From an uncultured Cohaesibacter sp. (lineage in GTDB: Bacteria; Pseudomonadota; Alphaproteobacteria; Rhizobiales; Cohaesibacteraceae), in NCBI RefSeq assembly GCF_963678225.1, contig NZ_OY782764.1, positions 2,051,001-2,115,000 on the forward strand: a stretch of 64,000 nucleotides of DNA, read 5' to 3'. Numbering within the stretch: the first letter of the stretch is position 1; every line of letters starts with the position of its first letter. Position numbers and translations under genes: made by a program. A model generated the notes under the pieces. It searched no databases and was not told where the DNA came from. It saw only the letters and a list, made by a program, of their open reading frames with translations. Shown here in pieces: positions 52,058 through 60,495 of this stretch.

Positions 52058-52825
52058 ATGAAAAAGCGTCTGTTGCGCCTTTGCGTTATTACACTTGCTT
52101 CGATCGTGGTTTCCGTGCTTTCGACCGCTATCCTGATGCATTTCATGTTTGGCAATATACCGCGCGCCGGTTTGATTATCGCGGCGCTTGTTCCCATTCT
52201 CGCCGGCCTGCCGATTACCTTCTTCATTGATAGTCAGAGACGTAAGCTCAACATGGCCCTGGCTGATCTCAAAGAGGCGCACGGCCAGCTTGAAACGCTA
52301 AACGGAGAGTTGGAAAAGCAGGCACGCTTCGATTTCATGACCGGGTTCCTGAACCGGCGCTATTTTGTACAGGCGGTCAACGAGCAATGCGAGCGAACCG
52401 ATAAAGGGGCCATTCTGTGCATTGATGTTGATAATTTCAAAGTGATCAATGATAGCTTTGGACATCTGGTCGGGGATGAAGCTCTCAAGATGATTGCCGA
52501 GACCATCTCCAGCGCTACGCCGCACGATGCCTTGCTGGCCCGCATGGGGGGCGAGGAATTCTCGGTCTTTCTTCAACCGACAGATCTCAAAACAGCCCGC
52601 ACAGTTGCGGAACGTATCCGCACAGCCGTAGAAGCCATGACCTTTGAGCCCCGAGAGGGTGTTACCCATGATCTATCGGTGAGCATCGGGCTTGCCTTCA
52701 CCTGCAGCGCTCATGATTTTCAGGCCCTGTTCGGGCAGGCGGATCTGCATATGTATGCAGCCAAACAGCAGGGCAAGAACCGGGTTATCCTGCCAGACAA
52801 TGACGATCTGGAGCAGGTCGCCTAA
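52058..52825 (+). CDS. Membrane-anchored diguanylate cyclase (GGDEF domain)
   Basis: A 255-residue protein with two N-terminal membrane helices (about 5-28 and 36-56), a short coiled linker (LNMALADLKEAHGQLETLNGELEKQ) and a GGDEF domain (about 90-250) with the catalytic motif ARMGGEEFSVF. The preceding segment FLNRRYFVQAVNEQ and CIDVDNFKVINDSFGHLVGDEAL are typical. The inhibitory RxxD site five residues before GGEEF is absent (PHDA in that place), so feedback inhibition through that site is unlikely. It makes cyclic di-GMP. It stands alone. Confidence 0.9.
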   Translation: MKKRLLRLCVITLASIVVSVLSTAILMHFMFGNIPRAGLIIAALVPILAGLPITFFIDSQRRKLNMALADLKEAHGQLETLNGELEKQARFDFMTGFLNRRYFVQAVNEQCERTDKGAILCIDVDNFKVINDSFGHLVGDEALKMIAETISSATPHDALLARMGGEEFSVFLQPTDLKTARTVAERIRTAVEAMTFEPREGVTHDLSVSIGLAFTCSAHDFQALFGQADLHMYAAKQQGKNRVILPDNDDLEQVA

Positions 52826-52832
52826 CCCTGAG

Positions 52833-52861
52833 CTGGCCTCTCTTATAACTGGCCTCTCTTA
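52833..52861 (+). repeat. Short direct repeat after the cyclase gene
   Basis: CTGGCCTCTCTTA at 52833-52845 is repeated at 52849-52861, a 16-base period with 13 identical bases. It lies 8 bases after the stop; probably a local duplication without known role. Confidence 0.7.
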
Positions 52862-52865
52862 AACA

Positions 52866-52915
52866 TGAAAAATCCGCCAGACCATAAGACCCAAGATCCT
52901 TGAGAGCCGGCGGAT
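52866..52915 (-). terminator. Possible terminator of the glutathione transferase gene
   Basis: Inverted repeat ATCCGCC / GGCGGAT with a 31-base internal region; on the reverse strand it runs into TTTTTC. The long loop lowers confidence, but position (40 bases past the stop) and T run fit. Confidence 0.5.
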
Positions 52916-52954
52916 AGAAGAATGGAAGCGGGCCAAAAGCCCTCGCGGCTCGGA

Positions 52955-53665
52955 TCAGTCCCTAGGCGGAATATTGATGCCTTTTTGCACTGCTGGACGA
53001 TCCATGAAGCGCTTGAGATAATCAACCACATTGGTGTAGCTGTTGAAATCGACCAGATCTGTAGCTTCATAAATGCCGCCGATCGGTCGTAGCCAAGGGG
53101 CAATCGCGATGTCGGCAATGGAATAGTCACCAGCGATCCAGTCGCGGTCAGCCAGCACGCCATCGAGAACATTCAACAGGCGTTTGGTTTCTGCAATATA
53201 GCGCTCACGCGGGCGCGGATCTTCAATTTCGGCACCCTTGAATTTCACAAAGAAACCGAGCTGACCGAACATTGGGCCAATACCACCCATCTGGAACATA
53301 AGCCATTGGATGATCTTGGCGCGATCCCGTTCAGTGGCACCGATGAACTTGCCGGTCTTGTCCGATAGATAGATCAAAATGGCACCGGTTTCGAACAGGC
53401 CGATGGGATCACCGTCCGGGCCGACCGGATCAATGATGGCCGGGATTTTGTTGTTGGGGTTCAGGGAAAGAAATTCTTCGCTTTTCACATCCGCGTCCGA
53501 AAGCGTCACCTTGTGCGCTTCGTAGGGCAAACCCATTTCTTCCAGCGCAATGGATACTTTCACGCCGTTGGGAGTCGGGTAGGAATAAAGCTGGATCACA
53601 TCCGGATTCTGCGCTGGCCACCGTTTTGTAATGGGATAATCAGACAGTTTCTTTGGGTCGATCAT
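52955..53665 (-). CDS. Glutathione S-transferase / disulfide-bond oxidoreductase (YghU/YfcG-like)
   Basis: A 236-residue protein from ATG 53665, chosen because CGGAGAA lies 9 bases upstream; an earlier ATG adds 22 residues. The N-terminal thioredoxin-like domain has QLYSYPTPNGVKVSIALEEMGLPYE and NPNNKIPAIIDP followed by FETGAILIYLSDKTGKFIG, the Nu-class pattern. The C-terminal helical domain contains YSIADIAIAPWLRPIG. Nu-class members reduce disulfides with glutathione. It stands alone. Confidence 0.9.
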   Translation of the reverse strand: MIDPKKLSDYPITKRWPAQNPDVIQLYSYPTPNGVKVSIALEEMGLPYEAHKVTLSDADVKSEEFLSLNPNNKIPAIIDPVGPDGDPIGLFETGAILIYLSDKTGKFIGATERDRAKIIQWLMFQMGGIGPMFGQLGFFVKFKGAEIEDPRPRERYIAETKRLLNVLDGVLADRDWIAGDYSIADIAIAPWLRPIGGIYEATDLVDFNSYTNVVDYLKRFMDRPAVQKGINIPPRD

Positions 53666-54005
53666 ATGAATTTCTCCGAAAAATTGCCCCGTTTCACACG
53701 CAAAAAGAGCGGAAACGAACTGAGATTGCAAACGTCACCTTAAGTTAAGATCAATGAACGATTTTTGCAGGCCGCACAACGAAAGAATTTTTCTTATTGC
53801 AGCAGGCTGGCGGAAAGGATTTTTAAGGGGAGGGGCCATCATGGGGGAGACGCGTACGTGAGCAGATGGGGAGAACTGCTCGCAGCGCAAGAGGTCTGAT
53901 GCTTGGAGGCAAGAAGCGATACGGAGAATTCAGCGCGTTAAGACCAAATGTCCATGCTATGGCGATGGGCTTGTAAAAGGCAAAGAAAAGGGCTGTCGGA
54001 CCGTG
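53666..54005. other. Intergenic region
   Basis: About 340 bases between the transferase and a small reverse-strand gene. No gene, terminator or operator is convincing. GATCAA near 53750 is only a half-site. Confidence 0.45.
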
Positions 54006-54218
54006 TCAGGCAGCTTCCTGCATAGGGAGCGACTGAAGACTATCGCACTCGAAATGTGAGAAAACCGAGGCCAGAAGGTCCAGATCAACAGCATAATTCT
54101 CAACGAGGAAGTCAACGATGAGACCTCTGTTATGCGGATCCATGCCGGAATGCAGGATAACGGATTCGATTTCGGTTTCGTTCAGTAGATGTGGCCGGAT
54201 TGAAATATATTTGGGCAT
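54006..54218 (-). CDS. Small hypothetical protein
   Basis: A 70-residue acidic protein from ATG 54218, preceded by GGGGAG 5 bases upstream, which makes it likely real; a longer frame begins 48 bases earlier. The sequence MPKYISIRPHLLNETEIESVILHSGMDPHNRGLIVDFLVENYAVDLDLLASVFSHFECD reads as a helical small protein with no recognised domain, signal peptide or membrane segment. It stands alone and its role is unknown. Confidence 0.6.
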   Translation of the reverse strand: MPKYISIRPHLLNETEIESVILHSGMDPHNRGLIVDFLVENYAVDLDLLASVFSHFECDSLQSLPMQEAA

Positions 54219-54652
54219 CCTATCTCCCCAGATGTTGCCTGTTATGAATTCCGCTTCTCTGTGCAAAAGAGAAAAGAAGCAAAGAGGCCTGCAATGGCGG
54301 AAAAGCTACATTTTATGGTTAATCAAGATGGTTAACAAAAGGTTAAATAAACCATTTGATGGGCCAGAATGTGACGCCTATCAGAAAAGTTGCATCTGGT
54401 TGTGTAAAGGTCAATAAGTACAGATGGTAACACTAACAAGGGTCGCAATAAGGGTCAGAATTTGAAAGATAAGAATTTAAGGGTGTTTATCTAAGTATTT
54501 TGTAGTATTAAATTTATATGGATAAATAACTAAGAAAAATATTCAGTGCGAATTTGATTGAAACCATTTTGGAGACCTTGAAAGCGGCGCTAACTAACGC
54601 AAATAGAAGTTAGGATTGACGCAATCGCGCCTGTAAATGAAAGGATCACAAT
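54219..54652. other. AT-rich region upstream of bacterioferritin
   Basis: About 434 bases, strongly AT-rich from 54310 to 54540, containing the promoters of the small reverse gene and of the bacterioferritin. I could not identify an iron box (Irr or RirA type) by eye. No gene. Confidence 0.5.
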
Positions 54653-55141
54653 ATGTCAAACGACAAGACCATTGAGAATCTCAACACAGCCCTGCAAATG
54701 GAAATGAGCGCTGCTCATCAGTATCAGCTCAATGCGCAACGTCTGGACGATTGGGGTCTGGGCAAACTCGCCAATCAGATGCGCGAAGAAATGCGGGAAG
54801 AATGGGGCCATTCCGATCGCTTCATTGAACGGGTCCTGTTTTTGAAAGGTACGCCTGAGCTGGCGTTTGAAAAATCTCCTGTGTTGCATGACTCGCTGGT
54901 TGAGCTGTTCAAGGCAGACCTCGCCGATGAGGAAAATGCGATCCAGACCTACACCAAGGCATCCAAGGAAGCCTACGAAGTGGGCGACATCGGCTCCAAG
55001 GCTCTGTTCGAAGAAATCGTCATCGACGAAGAAGGCCATAAGGCATGGCTTGAGCTGCAGCTCGACCTGATTGAACGCCTTGGCGAGAAAACCTACAGCG
55101 CTAAATTCATGTCGACGGGTGAAGAAGAAGGCGAAGAATAA
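54653..55141 (+). CDS. bfr: Bacterioferritin-like iron-storage protein, haem ligand replaced
   Basis: A 162-residue four-helix ferritin. Ferroxidase ligands are in place: E17 (QMEMSAAH), E50 and H53 (REEWGHSDRF), the DEENAIQTY glutamate, and E and H of DEEGHKAW. Helix ends match E. coli bacterioferritin with a one-residue offset, and at the position of its haem-binding Met52 there is Trp51. So it probably stores iron without the intersubunit haem. The tail is acidic (EEEGEE). It is a single gene followed by a strong terminator. Confidence 0.9.
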   Translation: MSNDKTIENLNTALQMEMSAAHQYQLNAQRLDDWGLGKLANQMREEMREEWGHSDRFIERVLFLKGTPELAFEKSPVLHDSLVELFKADLADEENAIQTYTKASKEAYEVGDIGSKALFEEIVIDEEGHKAWLELQLDLIERLGEKTYSAKFMSTGEEEGEE

Positions 55142-55190
55142 GCTTCCTTCCACGTCCTTCAGGACATGATGCAAAACTAAAAACAATGAA

Positions 55191-55223
55191 AAGCCCCGCA
55201 TCGAACATCTGATGCGGGGCTTT
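55191..55223 (+). terminator. Terminator after bacterioferritin
   Basis: A perfect ten-base stem, GCCCCGCATC / GATGCGGGGC, around an eight-base loop, with A residues before and TTTCTTG after. It starts about 50 bases past the stop and probably works in both directions. Confidence 0.92.
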
Positions 55224-55301
55224 CTTGCATTCGTTTGTAATCAGATAAGGCCGGCTCAAACCGGATAGCTAAAAGGCGACCTATCAAGCAGGCTCCTGCA
55301 C

Positions 55302-56294
55302 CTAGACCAGTTCGGGGGAAACCGGAACGACGATGCGCCCACGGATTTTGCCTTCAAGGAATTGTGGAGCTACTTCGATGACATCTTCAAATTCGACCGT
55401 CTTGATGATGGCTTCGAGCTTTTCCTTGTCCAGATCGGTTGCCAACTGCGCCCATGCCGCCTGGCGGGCCGCCTTCGGTGCCATCACGCTGTCAACACCC
55501 TTGAGCGTAACGCCGCGCAGGATGAATGGAGCCACCGTAGTCGGCAGGTCCATGCTGTTGGCCAGACCGCAGGCAGCGACGGTACCACCATATTTGATCA
55601 TGGAGAGCAGGTTGGCCAGAACCTGACCGCCTGCCACGTCAATGGCAGCTGCCCAGCGTTCCTTGTTAAGTGGACGTGGCTTGCCGCTAAGCTCTTCACG
55701 ATCCAGAATGGAGCTTGCGCCCAGACCCTTGAGATAGTCGCTTTCGCTGGCCCGACCCGTTACGGCGACCACATTGTAGCCCTTGGCGGCCAGCAGAGCG
55801 ACGGCAACGCTGCCCACGCCGCCGGTTGCGCCGGTGACCAGCACTTCGCCCACATCAGGGGTTACGCCGTTAGCCTCCAGTGCCAGCACGCACAGCATTG
55901 CTGTGTAGCCAGCGGTACCGATGGCCATGGCCTGCCGCATGGAAATACCGGCCGGCAGCGGGATCAGGAAATCGCCATTGACCTGTGCCCGCTTGGCAAG
56001 GCCGCCCCAATATTTTTCACCCACGGACCAGCCATTGAGAATGACCTTGTCGCCGGGTTTATAGTCCGGATGACGGCTCTCGCTGACGATACCGGAAAAG
56101 TCGATGCCGGGCACCATCGGGAAGCTGCGCACAACAGGCGAAGAGCCGGTGATGGCAAGAGCATCCTTGTAGTTGAGGGTTGACCAGGCGACGTCCACTG
56201 CCACTTCACCTTCGGCCAGAGGCTCAAAGGTGACCTGGCTTTTGCTAACGGTCTGGCCGCTGTCGTCTTTTTCGATCAGAATGGCATCAAACAT
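55302..56294 (-). CDS. acuI: Acryloyl-CoA reductase-type oxidoreductase (AcuI/YhdH family)
   Basis: A 330-residue medium-chain dehydrogenase/reductase from ATG 56294 behind GAAGGAAAA; the frame extends upstream but that is the regulator's reading region. [35 protein letters not shown] and the nucleotide motif [22 protein letters not shown] match the AcuI/YhdH group, which reduces acryloyl-CoA to propionyl-CoA with NADPH and detoxifies acrylate. It overlaps the end of the TetR gene by 8 bases, so the two are co-transcribed. Confidence 0.88.
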   Translation of the reverse strand: MFDAILIEKDDSGQTVSKSQVTFEPLAEGEVAVDVAWSTLNYKDALAITGSSPVVRSFPMVPGIDFSGIVSESRHPDYKPGDKVILNGWSVGEKYWGGLAKRAQVNGDFLIPLPAGISMRQAMAIGTAGYTAMLCVLALEANGVTPDVGEVLVTGATGGVGSVAVALLAAKGYNVVAVTGRASESDYLKGLGASSILDREELSGKPRPLNKERWAAAIDVAGGQVLANLLSMIKYGGTVAACGLANSMDLPTTVAPFILRGVTLKGVDSVMAPKAARQAAWAQLATDLDKEKLEAIIKTVEFEDVIEVAPQFLEGKIRGRIVVPVSPELV

Positions 56295-56976
56295 TGTGTT
56301 TTCCTTCAGTTTGAAATGGAGGATTGGAAAAGGGTGTGTTGGTAAGAAGTGAGAAGAAGCCGCGCGCAAAGTGCCTCAGGGGCTCTGGGCGGCGTTCAAG
56401 TTTGGAGCGCAACACCGCGCCCTCCCAACCGATCCAGAAGAACTCTGCAAGAGCTTCAGGAGCTTGATCAGGAGCAATTTGGCCCTCGGACTGGGCAAGC
56501 GTCAGGCAATCCGCTGTAAGCTTCTGCCAGCCCTTGAGGACCGAAATGAGATGGGCACACATATCCGGCGTAAGAGCCGCCATTTCCTGCCCGAGATTGC
56601 CCACCAGACAACCACGCCGGAAGTCATGCTTGGCCATGCCGGCCTCGGCTCCATCGACAAATTTGCGCAGGCGATCCAGTGGCGACAGGCTGTCATCAGA
56701 AAAGCAGCTCTGAAGTTTGGCGGCGAAATAGGCATTATAGGCCTCTATCAGCGCTTCGCCATAATCGGCCTTTGATTTGAAGTGATGATAGAATGTGCCC
56801 TTGGTCTTGCCCGATGCCTTGAGGATTTCATCAACGCTGACATCGGTAAAGCCACGCTCGGTGAGGCAGACCAGACCAACCCGAATGAGATCCTTGCGCG
56901 CAAGTTGATCATCAGGCGCCCTGCGTGGGCGGCCTCGTGGTCTTCTCGTCTGTGTAGGCATTGGTTGATTGGTCAT
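56287..56976 (-). CDS. acuR: TetR-family repressor (AcuR-like), co-transcribed with acuI
   Basis: A 229-residue regulator. The helix-turn-helix [45 protein letters not shown] is a clear TetR N-domain. The rest is the ligand-binding bundle with [10 protein letters not shown]. Its stop lies inside the start of the reductase gene (8-base overlap). A palindrome of TetR-operator size lies about 27 bases before the start. In other Alphaproteobacteria, AcuR responds to acrylate; the symbol here is by analogy. Confidence 0.85.
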   Translation of the reverse strand: MTNQPMPTQTRRPRGRPRRAPDDQLARKDLIRVGLVCLTERGFTDVSVDEILKASGKTKGTFYHHFKSKADYGEALIEAYNAYFAAKLQSCFSDDSLSPLDRLRKFVDGAEAGMAKHDFRRGCLVGNLGQEMAALTPDMCAHLISVLKGWQKLTADCLTLAQSEGQIAPDQAPEALAEFFWIGWEGAVLRSKLERRPEPLRHFARGFFSLLTNTPFSNPPFQTEGKHNV

Positions 56977-57002
56977 TGTGATGGCTTTCCCTTGGTTTAT
57001 GA

Positions 57003-57028
57003 TTTAATAGACTAAATGGTCTGTTAAA
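57003..57028. promoter_or_regulatory. Palindromic TetR-type operator upstream of acuR-acuI
   Basis: Arms TTTAATAGAC (57003-57012) and GTCTGTTAAA (57019-57028) are inverse repeats with one mismatch and a six-base centre. The core TAGAC-N6-GTCTG resembles the TAGAC/GTCTA operators of NemR- and AcuR-type repressors. It sits 27-52 bases upstream of the acuR start, a sensible place for autoregulation. Confidence 0.8.
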
Positions 57029-57300
57029 TGCCATGGATGAAAGCGAATAGCTGCGATGCGATTTCTCCTGATATGGGAAAAACCGCATATGCAATGGATT
57101 GAGAGCACCAGATTGGCCGCTGTGGGCGCGTTTGCGTTTGCCAGTCTGGACGATCCCTTGCCTGGCAGATGGATGCAACAAAGCCGTCGATAGGGGAGGC
57201 CCCAACCAACTTGAGCGGTCATGATTTGATCGAAGGTTTTCGAGCCACCTGTAAACGGCTCTCAAGGCACCCGCTTTAAGGCGGCGCTGTAACCGGTCGC
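57029..57300. other. Intergenic region between the regulator and DUF2948 genes
   Basis: About 270 bases beyond the operator, without a supportable gene. The acuR promoter probably overlaps its left part. No terminator with a clear stem for DUF2948 was found. Confidence 0.45.
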
Positions 57301-57795
57301 CTAATTTCCCTGTGAAGCTGCCTGCTGCTCGAAGGTTTCTGCAGCTTCATGCTCGGGTAGATTTTCGGTTTCCCAAGCTGCGCCTGTGTCTGCCAACTGG
57401 GCTTCGATGCATTCCACGCTGAGGCGTATTTCTGCATCGCCTGCAAAGATCAGGGAAATGAAGCCGTCCGGACCTTCACCATTGGGCTCGAAGGTCAGCG
57501 CAAGCAGATTGAGGATGGCATCTTTGGCCGCCACGCGAATATTGCGGCTTTGTACGCCGGTCACCCGGTCGAAATGCAAAACGGCCTGATGGCGCTCATA
57601 GGATGGTTTGGAACCGAACACGCGGCGCTGTTGTCGGATTGCCTCTTCCCACGCAAAGCGGTGCATGGCGACCACGAGGCGGCCCTCATCCTTGAGCCAA
57701 TTGATGTCACCAACCTTGACCACAGCATCCTGCGTCTGGCTGGAAAGCACATTCAGGTCGTCTGAATCCAGAGCGGCGAGTTTCAGCATGGTCAT
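57301..57795 (-). CDS. DUF2948-family protein
   Basis: A 164-residue protein of a family found almost only in Alphaproteobacteria. Typical features are the N-terminal LKLAALDSDDLNVLSSQTQDAVVKVGDINWL, the central RFAWEEAIRQQRRVF and ESPG-free FISLIFAGDAEIRLSVECIEAQLAD. The function is unknown. In many relatives it follows murA, as here (217 bases downstream on the same strand), but a hairpin lies between them. Confidence 0.88.
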   Translation of the reverse strand: MTMLKLAALDSDDLNVLSSQTQDAVVKVGDINWLKDEGRLVVAMHRFAWEEAIRQQRRVFGSKPSYERHQAVLHFDRVTGVQSRNIRVAAKDAILNLLALTFEPNGEGPDGFISLIFAGDAEIRLSVECIEAQLADTGAAWETENLPEHEAAETFEQQAASQGN

Positions 57796-57979
57796 GGCAC
57801 TCTCCTTACAACATAATTCTCAAAGCATATTTGCTTCTGTTCTTGATCGCGTGAGCGCCAAGGCCCGACGCGTGTGACAGTGCCCAAGTCGCAGTCGAGC
57901 CCTGTCTGGGATAGGAGCGGACGGGTCAGTCATCCGCTCTGGGATTCACATAGGCAGGAAAGGTGCCAAATGCAAGAGA

Positions 57980-57997
57980 GGCGCACCCTTGTGCGCC
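57980..57997 (-). terminator. Hairpin between murA and DUF2948
   Basis: Seven-base stem GGCGCAC / GTGCGCC with a four-base loop, 15 bases past the murA stop. In the murA direction it is followed by TCTCTTGC, a weak T run; it may only partly stop transcription. Confidence 0.65.
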
Positions 57998-58012
57998 CCT
58001 AAAGATATGACT

Positions 58013-59302
58013 TTATGCAGAAATACGCTCAATCGTGGCCCCGCAAGCAGCCAGTTTGTCTTCCAGCCGTTCAAACCCGCGATCAAGGTGATAAACGCGG
58101 TTCACCTTGGTTTCACCCTCGGCGACCAGTCCGGCAATCACCAGCGATACAGAGGCTCGCAAATCTGTTGCCATGACTTGAGCGCCCTTCAGTGTATCCA
58201 CGCCCGTGACATAGGCCTTCTGGCCGTCCAGAGAGATTTTGGCACCGAGACGCGCCAGCTCCTGAACATGCATGAAGCGATTTTCGAAAATGGTTTCCGT
58301 GATGGTCGAGGTGCCCTCTGCCATGGTCATCAGCGCCATGAACTGGGCCTGCAGATCAGTCGGGAAGCCGGGGAACGGATCGGTTTCAACGCTCACCGCC
58401 TTCAGGGCGGCGCCGTTGCGGGCAATCCGGATGCCCTTGTCGTTCACTTCCACGGTGGTGCCTGTCTGGCTCAAAACGTCAAGCGCAGACTGCAAAAGAT
58501 CGGCGCGGGCGCCTGTGAGCAAAACATCGCCGCCTGTCATCGCCACGGCCATGGCGTAAGTGCCGGTCTCGATGCGGTCTGGCAAAACGCTGTGGCGTGC
58601 CCCATGCAGTTTCTCGACACCCTCGATGGTGATGGTGTCGGTGCCTGCGCCGGAAATCTTTGCACCCATGGCAATCAGGCATTCAGCCAGATCCACCACT
58701 TCGGGCTCCTTGGCGGCCTGTTTCAGGGTTGTGGTGCCCTTGGCAAGGGTCGCCGCCATCATCAGCGTATGGGTCGCACCAACAGAAATGCGCGGGAAGG
58801 TGTATTCGCCGCCTGCCAGCCCGTCGGGCGCATCGGCAACCACATAGCCATTCTCGATTTCGATCTTGGCCCCAAGCGCGGCCAGTCCGTCGATAAAAAA
58901 GTCGACCGGACGGGTACCGATGGCGCAGCCTCCCGGAAGGGACACAGAGCAATGGCCCATGCGGGCCAGAAGCGGGCCGATGACCCAAAAGCTGGCACGC
59001 ATCTTGGAAACCAGATCATAAGGGGCGCAGGTATCGATGATTTCCTCGGCCTGAAGATGAACGGTCTGGCCTGCCATGGTGTCCTGACCTGGGCGCTTGC
59101 CTTCGATCATGTAGCTGACGCCATGGTTGGAAAGAATCTGCTGGAGCTGCTGCACATCGCGAAGGCGCGGCAGGTTATCCAGAATCAACGCCTCATCGGT
59201 CAGAAGCGAGGCAATCATCAAGGGAAGAGCCGCATTCTTTGCTCCGGAAATGGGAATCTCCCCGTTTAATTCTGCGCCGCCTACAATGCGAATTGCGTCC
59301 AT
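58013..59302 (-). CDS. murA: UDP-N-acetylglucosamine 1-carboxyvinyltransferase MurA
   Basis: A 429-residue EPSP-synthase-fold enzyme performing the first committed step of peptidoglycan synthesis. [28 protein letters not shown] is the substrate-binding N-terminus (with the catalytic lysine of GAKNA). The active-site cysteine is in [15 protein letters not shown], so fosfomycin sensitivity through that residue is expected. The C-terminus includes [26 protein letters not shown]. The start ATG 59302 fits the family. A small basic protein gene lies 200 bases upstream. Confidence 0.97.
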   Translation of the reverse strand: MDAIRIVGGAELNGEIPISGAKNAALPLMIASLLTDEALILDNLPRLRDVQQLQQILSNHGVSYMIEGKRPGQDTMAGQTVHLQAEEIIDTCAPYDLVSKMRASFWVIGPLLARMGHCSVSLPGGCAIGTRPVDFFIDGLAALGAKIEIENGYVVADAPDGLAGGEYTFPRISVGATHTLMMAATLAKGTTTLKQAAKEPEVVDLAECLIAMGAKISGAGTDTITIEGVEKLHGARHSVLPDRIETGTYAMAVAMTGGDVLLTGARADLLQSALDVLSQTGTTVEVNDKGIRIARNGAALKAVSVETDPFPGFPTDLQAQFMALMTMAEGTSTITETIFENRFMHVQELARLGAKISLDGQKAYVTGVDTLKGAQVMATDLRASVSLVIAGLVAEGETKVNRVYHLDRGFERLEDKLAACGATIERISA

Positions 59303-59502
59303 TTCAAACTCTTTCTGTTGTCGGTCGACTGGGCAATCCTGTTGTGCCTGCCTGGCCGATAATTCTTGTAAAACCCGAAAAGGGAATGATTCTGTTTTCC
59401 TGATCCTGCCTCATGAGCAAAAGGCTATCGTTAAACTGGCACGGTGATCCAAACTGGATATATCCGGATGGCCGGAACAGCCAAGCCGCAGCCCAAAGCC
59501 CT

Positions 59503-59691
59503 CTAGTCTTCGCTCCCCGCAGACGTTGGCGCCTGAGGCGCACTTTCCGTCCGTCTGGCGCGGGTCTGTGCCTTGCGGCGTTTCAGATTGTCACGCAGGG
59601 CTTGCGACAGGCGCGCCTTGCGTTCATCGCCCTTGCCCTTGGCGGGGCAGGAGGACTGTTTGCCAGAGGTGTTGATATCTTTAGAGGACAT
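59503..59691 (-). CDS. Small basic hypothetical protein upstream of murA
   Basis: A 62-residue protein: MSSKDINTSGKQSSCPAKGKGDERKARLSQALRDNLKRRKAQTRARRT and an alanine/proline-rich tail. The middle (DERKARLSQALRDNLKRRKAQ) resembles small basic proteins found near murA in many Alphaproteobacteria; this is recall without alignment. It may bind nucleic acid because of its charge, but that is inference. It is on the murA strand, 200 bases before its start, possibly co-transcribed. Confidence 0.68.
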   Translation of the reverse strand: MSSKDINTSGKQSSCPAKGKGDERKARLSQALRDNLKRRKAQTRARRTESAPQAPTSAGSED

Positions 59692-60012
59692 GGTTTCTGC
59701 TATGCGTGCGCAATGAAAGGATCATTGAATTTGTCTGTTGGCAGGTTCTATACCAAAAGTGTGCGCCAAGAAAGCCCACAATGAGGCCATTTAAGGGCTG
59801 AAATGCGCTTTTTGTGAAGCCACGGTCTATTGCCATATGGCAAGGCACTCACACGCTATGGAAGATGCTTTTTGCGGGCAGGATTTTCACAGGTGTCATC
59901 AAATTCACAAAATTGTTGCCTTTTTTCAAAATCGCGCTTGCATATTCGAAATCTGTATGCAAAAAACCGCCCCGCATCAGGTGGTCAACATCTGGTCAAA
60001 ACACCTAGGAAC
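59692..60012. other. Region before tRNA-Thr
   Basis: About 321 bases. Besides the promoter of the small basic gene (reverse) it must hold the tRNA-Thr promoter. I see no definite -35/-10 pair, no operator and no gene. Confidence 0.45.
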
Positions 60013-60087
<75 letters not shown>

Positions 60088-60495
60088 TTCCCTCCCCTAA
60101 AATTCGTATCAAATTTGCCGTGGCATCAAAGCGCGCTTTGAGAGTTTGTGGAACCGGCTTCATCTTGTGGTGATGATCAAACGTCTTCCTTTTGCTAACG
60201 TCTCTCTTCTCATATTAAATCCGATCTCTGTCGGGTATAATATTTCTATATCTTGATGATATATTGACGCTTTTAGCCCATTTGGCGGGGGTCACTCAAA
60301 TGTGTTGATCCGGCAATGAGAAGCCGTTGCTCTGTCATTTGAAAACTGTAAAATGCACCGTTTGAATATCGCCTCGGTGATTTGGAAAACGCTATTGCTC
60401 TTCGGTAAACTATTTGCAGTAGCCCTCTGATAAACCAAGCCTTTTTATTCAGAAATCAATCGATCCAGAGTTCCATTTACAAGAGTTCCGCCCAT
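60088..60495. other. Intergenic region before the acyl-CoA ligase
   Basis: About 408 bases. No gene, terminator or regulator palindrome stands out. The AT-rich part near 60230-60270 may contain a promoter for the ligase operon. Confidence 0.45.
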
